This document shows positions 53,044 to 61,981 of a stretch of 64,000 nucleotides of DNA, one piece after another. The notes beneath the pieces were generated by a model, which was given only the letters and a program-made list of their open reading frames with translations, was not told the DNA's origin and made no database searches. The stretch is from Anaerostipes sp. GTDB taxonomy: Bacteria; Bacillota; Clostridia; Lachnospirales; Lachnospiraceae. Within the stretch, counting starts at the first letter, position 1; each line of letters opens with the position of its first letter. Made by a program: the position numbers and the translations under genes. The stretch covers positions 1 to 64,000 of the forward strand of contig JAQWFL010000010.1 of the NCBI GenBank assembly GCA_028704435.1, written 5' to 3'.

Positions 53044-53670
53044 TTATGCAAGAGAACTTCGTTTCAAAGCCTCCATGAGCAATACTGCAACATAAGCTCC
53101 TGGATCCTCAAGACTTCTAGATGCCTCTCCTCTCGTTGCTGCTCTTCCATGAACTGCCAACATTGTTGTCGTATTCTTAAATCCTTGCATAGATGCCTCA
53201 TAGGCATTCTTTGCCATGGTTTCAAAATCTTTTCCCTCTTCTACAGATAATTTCAAGCTCTCAACTGCAGGATGAAGGCCGTCAATAAATGTCTTATCTC
53301 CAACTTTAGCACCACCGAGTTTTGAAACCCCTGCTTCATAAGATTCAAATATAAATGCTATATCAGAAAGCTCTATGGACTCTTTTCCCTTTAGATTCTT
53401 TCCTCCCTGCTTTAATCCAGTTGCCATTAAAGAACCCATGGTAGATGGCACTTTGTTTGCCATTGCTTTTCCTGCGGCAAATAAAAGCTTTCCTGCATCT
53501 GTAATTGTTCCATCTTTCACTGCTTCATATGCAGCTTTGAAACCATCACTCATGGTAAGACCTAAATCTCCATCCCCAACAATGCTGTCCATTTCAATTA
53601 GTTTGTCTCTGTTCTCAGTCATTACATGACTGATTTCCTTTAGTAAGGTAATTAAATAAGATATTTCCAT
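53044..53670 (-). CDS. dhaL: DhaL-type subunit of a dihydroxyacetone-type kinase, copy 1
   Basis: A 208-aa DhaL with IVGDGDLGLTMSDGF (the His of the usual GDGDHG is Leu here), PSTMGSLMATG and HGRAATRGEASRSLEDPGA. It is 12 bp after dhaK copy 1, so this pair is the probable working kinase. The two DhaL copies are diverged from each other, which argues for two different DhaK partners rather than a recent duplication. RBS GGAGGCAAAATTC. Confidence 0.9.
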   Translation of the reverse strand: MEISYLITLLKEISHVMTENRDKLIEMDSIVGDGDLGLTMSDGFKAAYEAVKDGTITDAGKLLFAAGKAMANKVPSTMGSLMATGLKQGGKNLKGKESIELSDIAFIFESYEAGVSKLGGAKVGDKTFIDGLHPAVESLKLSVEEGKDFETMAKNAYEASMQGFKNTTTMLAVHGRAATRGEASRSLEDPGAYVAVLLMEALKRSSLA

Positions 53671-53682
53671 GAATTTTGCCTC

Positions 53683-54693
53683 CTAAATTTGCTTGAAAAA
53701 TGGTGTATCAGCGTTTTTATCTAACATTTCGGTCAACTCATCGTCCAATTTTAATAAAGAAATTGAGAATCCTGCCATTTCAATTGATGTTGCATACTCT
53801 CCAACATAATATTTATGTACTTTGATTCCTTTGTCTCCTAAATTTTCATGGATACGACGTGTTACAATGTACTGCTCATCCAATGGAGTTGCTCCAAGTC
53901 CATTCACAAGAACTGCCACACTATCTCCTCTTTCATATGGAAGATCTGCTACAATTTGATCTAACATTTCATCTACAACTTGATCTACTGGTTCAATCTT
54001 TCCTCGACGAATTCCTTGTTCCCCATGGATTCCCATTCCAATTTCCATTTCATCTTCTGCAATCTCAAAACTTGGTTTTCCAACACGTGGCACAGTACAA
54101 GGTGTGAGTGCTACTCCCATAGTTCTTACATTTTGATTTGCTTTATCTGCAATGCGTTTTACTTCATCAAGACTTAACATCTTCTCTGCCGCAGCACCTG
54201 CACATTTATAAACAAAGAAAATTCCTGCAACACCACGACGTGTACTTTTTTCTCCTGGTGCAGAAGGTCCTGCTGAAGCAACATCATCTGCTCCTAACAC
54301 AGTTTCAACCCGAATCTCATCTTCCATATCTACTTCATCTGCTGCAGGATCAAAGGTAAAAATATCACCATTATAGTTTCCATAGATATAGAGAACTCCA
54401 GCTCCACTGTCAACTTCTCTTGTAACTGCAACTGCCTGGTCTACACTTGGAGACTGAAACACATCTCCAACACAACATCCATCTAGCATACCTTTTCCAA
54501 CATAACCTAAGAACAATGGTAAATGTCCAGAACCGCCTCCTGTGACAAGTCCCACTTTTCCGTCTTTTTTATGTTTTGTTACAAGGCATTGCAAATCACC
54601 CTCAACACAAGTTAAATCTTCTGGATGTGCAATGTAAATACCTTCTAACATTTCTTTTAAATAATTATCTGGCTGGTTAATCATCTTTTTCAT
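53683..54693 (-). CDS. dhaK: DhaK-type substrate-binding kinase subunit, copy 1
   Basis: A 336-aa DhaK. The covalent-substrate His is in GMGIHGEQG and the Asp partner in NYNGDIFTF. The conserved GGGSGHEP loop reads GGGSGHLP, with Leu in place of Glu, which may change substrate fit. Other family segments: [38 protein letters not shown] precedes the ATG. It follows the class II aldolase by 37 bp. Family members phosphorylate dihydroxyacetone, erythrulose, apulose or other small ketoses; which one cannot be read here. Confidence 0.9.
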   Translation of the reverse strand: MKKMINQPDNYLKEMLEGIYIAHPEDLTCVEGDLQCLVTKHKKDGKVGLVTGGGSGHLPLFLGYVGKGMLDGCCVGDVFQSPSVDQAVAVTREVDSGAGVLYIYGNYNGDIFTFDPAADEVDMEDEIRVETVLGADDVASAGPSAPGEKSTRRGVAGIFFVYKCAGAAAEKMLSLDEVKRIADKANQNVRTMGVALTPCTVPRVGKPSFEIAEDEMEIGMGIHGEQGIRRGKIEPVDQVVDEMLDQIVADLPYERGDSVAVLVNGLGATPLDEQYIVTRRIHENLGDKGIKVHKYYVGEYATSIEMAGFSISLLKLDDELTEMLDKNADTPFFKQI

Positions 54694-54730
54694 AAATAGT
54701 AGCTCCTTTATTTTATTACGTTTTCAACAA

Positions 54731-55399
54731 TTATTTGTTTGGGAACTTAATCTGAGATGGATAAGCCCAGCTCTTTAATTCTTCTTGTGGGAATGCATAT
54801 GGCTCTTCTCCGCCATTGGCAACTAATGCGTTCCAGTATAATTGAGCTAACTCTTCTACATAAGATGCTTTTAGGAATGCTTCATAAATATCACGAGAAT
54901 CTACTGCTACAACACCATGCCCCTGAAGTAAAAAGCAATCTGATTCTTGAACTGGTTCTATCACACTATCAGAAAGGTCTGTTGATCCAGGACGTCCATA
55001 AGGAGCTACTGGAATTCTTGCTTTTGTTACTCCTAAATTTGCCACTTCATAAACAACGGCTGGAATTGCTTTGTCTAGCACTGCAAATGTTGTTCCATAC
55101 ATAGAGTGTGTATGTGCCACTGCATTTACATCTGGTCTTGTCTTATAAATTTGTAAATGCATCAATGACTCACTTGTTGGTCGAAGTCCTGATAAATTTT
55201 CTTGGACATTTGCATCTAAATCTAAAACAATCATGTCTCTTGGTGTCAATAATTCTCTATCCACCTGTGTTGGTGTAATTACTACCATTCCACTTTCAGG
55301 ATCTCTCGCACTAAAATTTCCTGATAAATGCTTACATAATCCATCCTTCTGAGCTCTTTTTGCAATTTGACACACATCTTTTTTTAATGATTCTAACAT
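54731..55399 (-). CDS. Class II aldolase (L-fuculose-phosphate aldolase-like)
   Basis: A 222-aa zinc aldolase of the AraD/FucA family. The zinc ligands H96 and H98 (VAHTHSMYG) and H161 (LLQGHGVVA) and the catalytic Glu E77 (PTSESLMHL) match FucA. The family cleaves ketose 1-phosphates to DHAP and an aldehyde, or epimerises ribulose phosphates; FucA-type residues suggest cleavage. Its start is 1 bp from the stop of the PRD regulator, so its RBS AAAAGGAGAAA lies inside that gene. It supplies the likely link between the PTS product and triose metabolism. Confidence 0.88.
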   Translation of the reverse strand: MLESLKKDVCQIAKRAQKDGLCKHLSGNFSARDPESGMVVITPTQVDRELLTPRDMIVLDLDANVQENLSGLRPTSESLMHLQIYKTRPDVNAVAHTHSMYGTTFAVLDKAIPAVVYEVANLGVTKARIPVAPYGRPGSTDLSDSVIEPVQESDCFLLQGHGVVAVDSRDIYEAFLKASYVEELAQLYWNALVANGGEEPYAFPQEELKSWAYPSQIKFPNK

Positions 55400-55400
55400 T

Positions 55401-57470
55401 TTATTTCTCCTTTTCTCGATTTACAATTTTTAAAATATCTTCTGTTTTTTTTGCTTCTTTCAACTGCTGTAATAACTCTTTGTCTTCTAAAATTTCATTT
55501 ACTTGAGATAACATCAACAAATGTTTTGTTACATCTGGTGTTCCAATCATGATAATGACATCTGCCATCATATACCCATTGATATCAATTTTTTCTGGTA
55601 ATGTTAAAAGTGAAATACACACTCTATTGACGCCGTCTTCTACACCTGCATGTACGATAATCACACCTTCTGCAATCATGATATAGGGCTTGTCTTTTTG
55701 AATACTCTCAATTGACTTTTCTACATACCTCTTTGTAATTGACTTTGTTAAAAGTAATGGTTTTGCAACAACCTGAATTGCCTCTTCCCACTGTAAATGT
55801 CGGCTGGTAATTTGAATCATATCCTTTGTTAATACTGTTTTTAATTGGATTTGATCTTGTATCTTATGATGATGATTTTCATCATAATTTGTGGAAGATA
55901 CACCCATTGCAATTCTCAGTTCCTTCATCAATCTACTTTTATCCTGAATAATTGCATATTTTTCTATCACATTTACAACATCTGTCATTTCAATCTGATG
56001 AAGAATCACTCCATTTAGTTCGCCTAATACCTTCTCTCTGAATTTTCTTTTTGACTTCTCATCAAAAAATGGTTTTGCCAAGAACTGAATTTTATCTGTT
56101 TCTAGTCTTACCATAGAAAATACAATATCAAAATCTTCTTGATATTTATCAAATTCTCTCATTGACAAACACTTTATAAACTCAATTTCCGGAAACATTT
56201 CCTGCAAATTAAAAAATAAGAAATTGGAAACAGATACACCATTGGCACAGACAACTAAGGCTCGCTTTCTCTTATTAGAAATGTTGATAATACCTTCCCT
56301 TCTTAGCCATCCACCAAATAGTGCCGTGATATAAACTAATTCTTCATCTGGGAAATCCGCATTTAAATACTCTTCGAAATAGCGAATTGATTTTCGTACC
56401 ATCATATGTAAAGAGTGATATTGAGGTAGCACCATGTCTTTGATACTTTGTTCAATATGATAGTGATATTTTATTCGGTATAAAGCTGGTTTAATATGTT
56501 GTTGCAAAGCCTCTAGTAAAGCTTCTCGTTCCTGAAATGTAACACATGCAATTTTTTCAAATTCTTTGATTGTTTTTTGAGATACTCGAAGAATTTCATT
56601 TTCATCTTGACCGACCTCATTTTGAAATCCATGAAAGTTAGAAATTTGTATTTGTGCTGCCAAAAAAAGTCTTTCTGTTGCAGATGTTATTTGATGCTTT
56701 TTTGCAAATTCTGTAACCACAGAATATTCCTTTGTCCCTGCCACATGTTGAAACTCTTCTGGTAATTCTTTTATGGTTCGTTTCTTCTCATTCCGAATTA
56801 AAACCAAGCTTAAAATATAAAGAAGTTCATTTAAACGTTCATCTGTAAAACGGATTTGTAATTTGTTTTCTATTTCACTAATTTCATTCTTAATATTTCT
56901 AACTTGCTTTTCTTCAAGATTACAGGTTTTAAAAATTACCGCCTTTCCATTGGGCATTTTCAAAACATTTCGGATCATAACAATCATTGCATCACGTTTT
57001 GCATACTCGCTCCCCACAAGATGATATCCATCCTGCCTGCTGTATATAATATCTAGTTCGTATTTTTCAATTTGGGCTTCTAGTTTTTTTACATCTGTCA
57101 AAAATGTGTTTTTACTAATATCTAATTTGGAAGTAAAATGATAAATTGATAAACTGTCTTTGCTGCAAAACAAGGTAAGAAAAATCAAATATGTTCTTTC
57201 ATTTTCTGAATATACATAAATTGTATTTTCAGATACAACTTCCTGTTTTCGATATTCTTCTAACACTGGAACTGGAACAACGAATTTTCCTGTTCTCAAT
57301 CTTTCGATTTTTGGAAATTCATTATCTAATAAATAATCATTAATTTTTTCAATGGTATAACTTAACTGTTTTCTAGAAAGTCCAAGATGATTCTCTATTT
57401 CTTTGCCACTGATTGTTGGATTATTTACTATCAGTTCTAAAACTGAATATCCTCTCTCATCTAAATACAC
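55401..57470 (-). CDS. PRD-containing transcriptional activator (MtlR/BglG type) with EIIB- and EIIA-like domains
   Basis: A 689-aa regulator. HTH domains at about 5-60 (GKEIENHLGLSRKQLSYTIEK) and 85-145, two PRDs between about 185 and 400, an EIIB-galactitol-like domain near 405-490 (VVCANGVSVSNFLF, phospho-Cys), and an EIIA-fructose/mannitol-like domain from about 540 to 685 (EGVIIVHAGVEDGV). PTS phosphorylation would set its activity. Translation seems to start at GTG with AGAGAGGT upstream. It lies within the operon it likely activates, between dhaK copy 2 and the aldolase. A candidate binding site lies ahead of the first gene. Confidence 0.9.
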   Translation of the reverse strand: MYLDERGYSVLELIVNNPTISGKEIENHLGLSRKQLSYTIEKINDYLLDNEFPKIERLRTGKFVVPVPVLEEYRKQEVVSENTIYVYSENERTYLIFLTLFCSKDSLSIYHFTSKLDISKNTFLTDVKKLEAQIEKYELDIIYSRQDGYHLVGSEYAKRDAMIVMIRNVLKMPNGKAVIFKTCNLEEKQVRNIKNEISEIENKLQIRFTDERLNELLYILSLVLIRNEKKRTIKELPEEFQHVAGTKEYSVVTEFAKKHQITSATERLFLAAQIQISNFHGFQNEVGQDENEILRVSQKTIKEFEKIACVTFQEREALLEALQQHIKPALYRIKYHYHIEQSIKDMVLPQYHSLHMMVRKSIRYFEEYLNADFPDEELVYITALFGGWLRREGIINISNKRKRALVVCANGVSVSNFLFFNLQEMFPEIEFIKCLSMREFDKYQEDFDIVFSMVRLETDKIQFLAKPFFDEKSKRKFREKVLGELNGVILHQIEMTDVVNVIEKYAIIQDKSRLMKELRIAMGVSSTNYDENHHHKIQDQIQLKTVLTKDMIQITSRHLQWEEAIQVVAKPLLLTKSITKRYVEKSIESIQKDKPYIMIAEGVIIVHAGVEDGVNRVCISLLTLPEKIDINGYMMADVIIMIGTPDVTKHLLMLSQVNEILEDKELLQQLKEAKKTEDILKIVNREKEK

Positions 57471-57503
57471 AATGCTATACCTCTCTAAATATTGGGTTGC
57501 TAT

Positions 57504-58508
57504 TTATTCATGAATTTCCAGTCCTGGACACTTTGCATCAAGACTTAATAATTCTTTCAATTCATCATCAAGCTTCATAATTGTCAAGGCTGCTCCATTC
57601 ATGTCTAATGAAGTGACATAATCTCCTACAAAAACACGTACAATCTTTATTCCATGCTCTGTCATATATGCCTCTATCTCATCATACAAAACATATAATT
57701 CCATAATTGGTGTTGCACCTAGTCCAGAGACAATAACTGCTATTTCTTCTTTTTCCTCAACCTCAAGATCATCCACTACAGTTTTTGCCATAGCTTCTGC
57801 TATTTCTTTTGCAGATTTTATTGGTTGTACATGAATCCCTGGTTCTCCATGATGTCCAATCCCAAACTCCATGTCACCTTCCTTTATTTCAAAATTCGGA
57901 TGTCCCACAGCTGGAATAGCACATGGACTCAAACCAACACATATACTTCTCGTATTATCTACTGCTTTTTGTGCAGAAGCGATAACTTCATCTAAGGAGC
58001 CACCTTTTGCAGCTCTTGCTCCTCCGATCTTCCACATAAAAACTCCACCAGCAATTCCATGTCTCTTTTCTTTCGTTTCTTTTGGAGATGAGGCAACATC
58101 ATCATTGGCAATTACATATTTTACTGTAACGCCCTGTTTCTTTGCTTTTCTAATTGCCATCTTCACATTCATGTTGTCCCCTGCATAATTTCCAAATAGA
58201 CAGGCAACTCCATTTCCTGCATCGGCCTCCATAAATGCATCATAAAATGCTTGTGCAGAAGGAGAAGAAAAAACTTCTCCCACCGCTACTGCATCCATCA
58301 TATTCTTTCCAACATAGCCAAGAAAACAAGGTTCATGCCCGCTTCCTCCACCAGTTACAAGTCCTACTTTTCCCTGCACTGGAGCGTCTATGTATTTTAC
58401 AACACGATTATTTTTATCTGACTGCACAATCAAGTCTTCATGCGCTTTCACAAACCCTTTTATCATGTCTTCCACGATGTAGTCTGGGTCATTGACAAAT
58501 CTTTGCAT
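57504..58508 (-). CDS. dhaK: DhaK-type substrate-binding kinase subunit, copy 2
   Basis: A 334-aa DhaK with the canonical GGGSGHEP loop, NYAGDNMNV with the catalytic Asp, and the substrate His in IGHHGEPGI. It is closer to known dihydroxyacetone kinases than copy 1, from which it differs widely. I start at MQRFVNDPD because GAGGTGTGA fits; a GTG two codons earlier overlaps it. It lies 42 bp after the EIIC gene, without an adjacent DhaL; DhaL copy 2 at the end of the operon is the probable partner. Confidence 0.9.
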   Translation of the reverse strand: MQRFVNDPDYIVEDMIKGFVKAHEDLIVQSDKNNRVVKYIDAPVQGKVGLVTGGGSGHEPCFLGYVGKNMMDAVAVGEVFSSPSAQAFYDAFMEADAGNGVACLFGNYAGDNMNVKMAIRKAKKQGVTVKYVIANDDVASSPKETKEKRHGIAGGVFMWKIGGARAAKGGSLDEVIASAQKAVDNTRSICVGLSPCAIPAVGHPNFEIKEGDMEFGIGHHGEPGIHVQPIKSAKEIAEAMAKTVVDDLEVEEKEEIAVIVSGLGATPIMELYVLYDEIEAYMTEHGIKIVRVFVGDYVTSLDMNGAALTIMKLDDELKELLSLDAKCPGLEIHE

Positions 58509-58550
58509 ATTCACACCTCGTCTTCTTTTTTCTATGATTGATTGGATTCT

Positions 58551-59927
58551 TTAGTTAATTTCTCTTCCTTCTCTTTCTTCTTTTCCTAAATACTTATAAA
58601 GAGCAACAAAGCATACAACAAAAATCACACACAAAGCAATTGGTAAGAAATTACCATCCATAACCTTAAATAAATGAGAAAATGCATAGGTTTGAATTGG
58701 TCCATCGATGGAACTACAAGAAATTAATTCTCCTGCTTTTAAGCTAACAGCCCCTGTTGTTCTTGCTAAATCAGATACAAATGGTGCCATAATTGTTCCA
58801 ACCCATAAGTAAGCTGGTGCAAAAATCAAAACTAAAATACACATACGAATTACATTTCCACCAGTTACTAAGAATGCTGCTACAGCAATGGCGTTATTTA
58901 CAATTCCTGCAAATGGAAGTAATTCATTTCCTGGTAAAAACATAGAGTAAACTAATGTTACAGGAATTGCAAAAAATACTGCTAACCAAATTTCATTTGC
59001 TCCACCCATAAAAGGCCAATCAAGACCTACAACTAAAGTTCTGTCCTGAAACTTCTTATTCATAAATGTACTGATTGCCGTAGAAATTGGTTCTAATGCC
59101 ATCATAAAATACTTTGAAATAACTGGGAATAATGTTAAAGCTGCAGATGCTTGAATACCTAATGTTAAAATTGCTGCCACTTTATATCGAGCAAGTACAC
59201 CAAATACAATACCTAAAATAAATCCTAAAACATGACTTTCTGCAAAAATACCAATTTTGTCCTTTAAGACTGCTGCATCAAATCTTCTGTTTAGACCAGG
59301 TATTTTCTTTAACAAACAATCAATTGGGAACATAAAAATACTTGTAAATCCCATTTTATGTGTACAAGTTACTCCTGGGATTCCTGATAATTTTTCAATA
59401 CGATATTGGTACATATCTGCCATTTTAAGTTCAAAGATAATTTGGATTCCAGCTGTTACAAATGCAATTCCAATAGATCCAGCTGTTCCAAAATAAGGTT
59501 TACATACTGCTGCTACTGCAACACCAGTAAATATTTTTCCCCAAACATTCCATAAGTCGGCATTGAATGTTTTTGTTTTGTTAATAATAAGCATTACAAT
59601 GTTAATTCCAATCATAAGTGGGAACATTAAAAATGCATATGGCCACGACCATGCAATGGCTGAAAGTGTTGTCCACCCTCCATCAACGATTGGAAGATTG
59701 ATTCCTGTACTTTTTAACATTGCTTCTGCTGCAGGACCAATTGCTCCTGACATAAATCCGATTAACATTGACATTCCAGTAAATGCAACACCTAATGTTA
59801 TACCTGCTGAAATCGCTTCTTTTAATTTCATCCCTACAATGAGTCCTGCAATAATGATGATAATTGGTACAAAAATTGCTGCTCCTAGACTCAATAACCA
59901 ATTAATAATATTTTGTAAAATATCCAT
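58551..59927 (-). CDS. gatC: PTS galactitol-type EIIC permease
   Basis: A 458-aa membrane permease of the galactitol family. Landmarks: PIIIIIAGLIVGMKLKEAI, INKTKTFNADLWNVW, KMADMYQYRIEKLSGIPG and VGLDWPFMGGANEIWLAV. Eleven or more helices. GGAGGAAAACTAT precedes the ATG. Together with GatB and GatA upstream it makes a complete EII. The galactitol family also carries other polyols and ketoses; no tagatose-bisphosphate aldolase or galactitol dehydrogenase is nearby, so galactitol itself is unlikely. Confidence 0.92.
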   Translation of the reverse strand: MDILQNIINWLLSLGAAIFVPIIIIIAGLIVGMKLKEAISAGITLGVAFTGMSMLIGFMSGAIGPAAEAMLKSTGINLPIVDGGWTTLSAIAWSWPYAFLMFPLMIGINIVMLIINKTKTFNADLWNVWGKIFTGVAVAAVCKPYFGTAGSIGIAFVTAGIQIIFELKMADMYQYRIEKLSGIPGVTCTHKMGFTSIFMFPIDCLLKKIPGLNRRFDAAVLKDKIGIFAESHVLGFILGIVFGVLARYKVAAILTLGIQASAALTLFPVISKYFMMALEPISTAISTFMNKKFQDRTLVVGLDWPFMGGANEIWLAVFFAIPVTLVYSMFLPGNELLPFAGIVNNAIAVAAFLVTGGNVIRMCILVLIFAPAYLWVGTIMAPFVSDLARTTGAVSLKAGELISCSSIDGPIQTYAFSHLFKVMDGNFLPIALCVIFVVCFVALYKYLGKEEREGREIN

Positions 59928-59958
59928 ATAGTTTTCCTCCGTCTCTTTCTTAATTTAT

Positions 59959-60237
59959 CTAACTGTTCACTGCATCAACAATCTTTTGAAATTCTACGTC
60001 TTGTCCTACACCAGTTAAAAATGCAATTCCATTAATTACTGGAATTGGGTATTCTTTTGTTACTTTTGTAATTGCAATATAGGCTACACTCTTATCGATA
60101 TAACGATCCACAGATTTAATGTCAACTGCAATAACCTCTGCTGGAACTTTATTATCTTTTAATAGACGATTCACCTTACTCGCAACTGTTTGTGATGTTG
60201 CCACTCCACTTCCACATGCTACAACTATTTGTTTCAT
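59959..60237 (-). CDS. gatB: PTS galactitol-type EIIB
   Basis: A 92-aa cytoplasmic domain protein with the P-loop VACGSGVATSQ and phospho-Cys C8. It receives phosphate from the EIIA encoded upstream and passes it to the sugar in EIIC. Complete for the family. GAAAGGAAGGTAGAAA precedes the ATG; 38 bp after gatA. Confidence 0.93.
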   Translation of the reverse strand: MKQIVVACGSGVATSQTVASKVNRLLKDNKVPAEVIAVDIKSVDRYIDKSVAYIAITKVTKEYPIPVINGIAFLTGVGQDVEFQKIVDAVNS

Positions 60238-60275
60238 TTTCTACCTTCCTTTCGTGTGCTTATCCCACTGCTTCC

Positions 60276-60740
60276 TTACATTCCTTCCATAGATAAGATT
60301 GCATTCATGTAATCTTCTACAGACGTTGCACTTTCTAGTGTCTCCATTAGTTCTTTTCTTTGAAAATTTTGAACTAATACTTGTAATAATTCTACATGTT
60401 CATCTGAACGCTTAAATCCAAGCATAAAGATAAATTTCACATCATGCTGCTGATCATTTGCAGCCATCTCACACCACTTTACAGATTGCTTCAACCTTGT
60501 GGCCGCAATAAACGGCTTTATGATATGTTGTGGATCTGCATGAGGAATTGCAACTGGAAAAGGCTCAATCGCCAATGCTGTTGGGAATTCTGCTTCTCTT
60601 TCCATGATTGCGTTCTTAAATGTAGATTTTACATAACCAAGTGTCTCAAGTTTGTCTGCCATCTTTTCAAAGAAGTCTTTTTGATCAACAACTTCCATGT
60701 CAAGCTGGATTAACTCTTTATGGATCATTTCACGCTTCAA
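60276..60740 (-). CDS. gatA: PTS galactitol/fructose-type EIIA
   Basis: A 154-aa EIIA of the mannitol/fructose/galactitol class with the phospho-His H67 in VAIPHADPQHI. It begins at TTG (MKREMIHKE) with AAGGAGGATAAATTA at ideal spacing; the ATG four codons later is 20 bases away from that site. It is the first gene of the long operon and lies behind a promoter and an inverted repeat suited to an MtlR-type activator. Confidence 0.92.
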   Translation of the reverse strand: MKREMIHKELIQLDMEVVDQKDFFEKMADKLETLGYVKSTFKNAIMEREAEFPTALAIEPFPVAIPHADPQHIIKPFIAATRLKQSVKWCEMAANDQQHDVKFIFMLGFKRSDEHVELLQVLVQNFQRKELMETLESATSVEDYMNAILSMEGM

Positions 60741-60794
60741 TAATTTATCCTCCTTTTTTATGTCCCCCGAAAGAGTATCGCTTTCTACAAGATA

Positions 60795-60879
60795 ATTATA
60801 ACTTTTTCATTTCTTCCCACGCAATCCTAATTGGGTCCTATTATTGCGCACCGAATTGCTCATCACAATAATGCGCAAT
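60795..60879 (-). promoter_or_regulatory. Promoter and activator site of the PTS-DhaKL operon
   Basis: Minus-strand TTGCGT (60819-60824), 18 bp, TATAAT (60795-60800). Just upstream, an inverted repeat ATTGCGCA-N21-TGCGCAAT (60843-60879) sits at roughly -45 to -85, a usual place for PRD-type activators. The suboptimal -35 and long spacer fit an activator-dependent promoter. Confidence 0.65.
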
Positions 60880-60913
60880 TTTTTTGCACATACTTAAAAA
60901 TGGAAAAAACCAT

Positions 60914-60943
60914 AAAAAAAAGAAGAGGAAAATTTCCTCTTCT
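60914..60943 (-). terminator. Terminator of corA
   Basis: Stem AGAAGAGGAAA / TTTCCTCTTCT followed by seven or more T on the minus strand, 8 bases after corA. Confidence 0.88.
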
Positions 60944-60950
60944 CATCTTA

Positions 60951-61898
60951 TTATAATAAATTCTTTCGCTTTAAAATTGCAAATGCCACAGTACAAATTG
61001 CAACTGTAATCAAAAATATAATTCCAAATCCATAGGGGCTGCTTGAAAATGGCATCCCTACACTATTGACATTCATACCATAAAGTCCAGATATCATAGT
61101 TGGAAGTTCTAACACAATAGTAATCGCTGCTAAAAACTTCATCACCTGATTTAGGTTATTGTCAATAATTGAACTAAACAAAGACATGGTATTTCTAAGA
61201 ATATTATGATAAATATCCGTCATCTCCATTGCCTGTTTATTCTCAATAATTACATCCTCAAGAAGTTCCTGATCTTCTTCATAATACCTAAGTCCAATGT
61301 GCTTTCTAAGTTTCTCCAACACAACTTCATTGGACTTTAAAGAAGTTGTAAAATACACAAGACACTTCTCTAAATCATATAATTGGATTAAATCTTTATT
61401 CTTTGATGTCTCATGCAAAATCTCTTCAATCTGATTGGCTCTCTGATCTATCATTCGGAGATAATACAAAAACAACGATGCATTGTGATACAAAATCTGA
61501 TATACAAACCTTGTCTTCATATATGTATAAAATTTAGGAACTAAACCATCAATAAACTGCTTTAAAATATTGGTTTCTTCCAAACATACTGTAAATACAA
61601 CTTTATCAGTAATAAAAATTCCCAGAGGAATGGTCTCATACCTCTTAGAACCATCTTCATTGCGAACCACTGGTATATTCACCAAAATCATCGTATAATC
61701 TGATTCATATTCTAATCGAGAACGTTCTTCTTCATCTAGCGGCGCCCGCAAATCATCTAAATCAATGTGATAGCGGTCAGATACATATTGTAATTCTGCT
61801 GCTGAAGGATCTGTCATCGATACCCAGGATTCCTTTTCAATGATGTCGATTTCAACGACATCATCTTTATCGTTATAGCTTTTATATATCCGATACAT
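60951..61898 (-). CDS. corA: CorA-family magnesium/divalent metal transporter
   Basis: A 315-aa transporter: a large cytoplasmic N-terminal domain and two C-terminal helices, with the selectivity signature GMN in MISGLYGMNVNSVG at the end of the first. The length and the LELPTMISG lead-in fit the CorA group found in clostridia. The family pentamer moves Mg2+ or Co2+. AAAGGAACAATGGT precedes the ATG. Single gene between the PTS-DhaKL operon and the oxidoreductase; no regulatory element such as an M-box was seen. Confidence 0.92.
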   Translation of the reverse strand: MYRIYKSYNDKDDVVEIDIIEKESWVSMTDPSAAELQYVSDRYHIDLDDLRAPLDEEERSRLEYESDYTMILVNIPVVRNEDGSKRYETIPLGIFITDKVVFTVCLEETNILKQFIDGLVPKFYTYMKTRFVYQILYHNASLFLYYLRMIDQRANQIEEILHETSKNKDLIQLYDLEKCLVYFTTSLKSNEVVLEKLRKHIGLRYYEEDQELLEDVIIENKQAMEMTDIYHNILRNTMSLFSSIIDNNLNQVMKFLAAITIVLELPTMISGLYGMNVNSVGMPFSSSPYGFGIIFLITVAICTVAFAILKRKNLL

Positions 61899-61981
61899 AC
61901 CATTGTTCCTTTCCTAGAATCATAATCAAGTAAAAATCTCTCACTTGATTATAACAATAGGAGCGCCATGTCGCAATGATT

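Noticed and set aside
54757-55104. 115-codon plus-strand frame opposite the class II aldolase
   Set aside because: Leu/His-rich shadow of a convincing zinc aldolase with all catalytic residues.
59563-59931. 122-codon plus-strand frame opposite gatC
   Set aside because: Antisense mirror of a hydrophobic membrane protein gene, a frequent source of spurious long frames.
58551-60740. True galactitol utilisation operon
   Set aside because: Galactitol-1-phosphate dehydrogenase and tagatose-bisphosphate aldolase are absent; DhaK/DhaL and a FucA-like aldolase are present instead.
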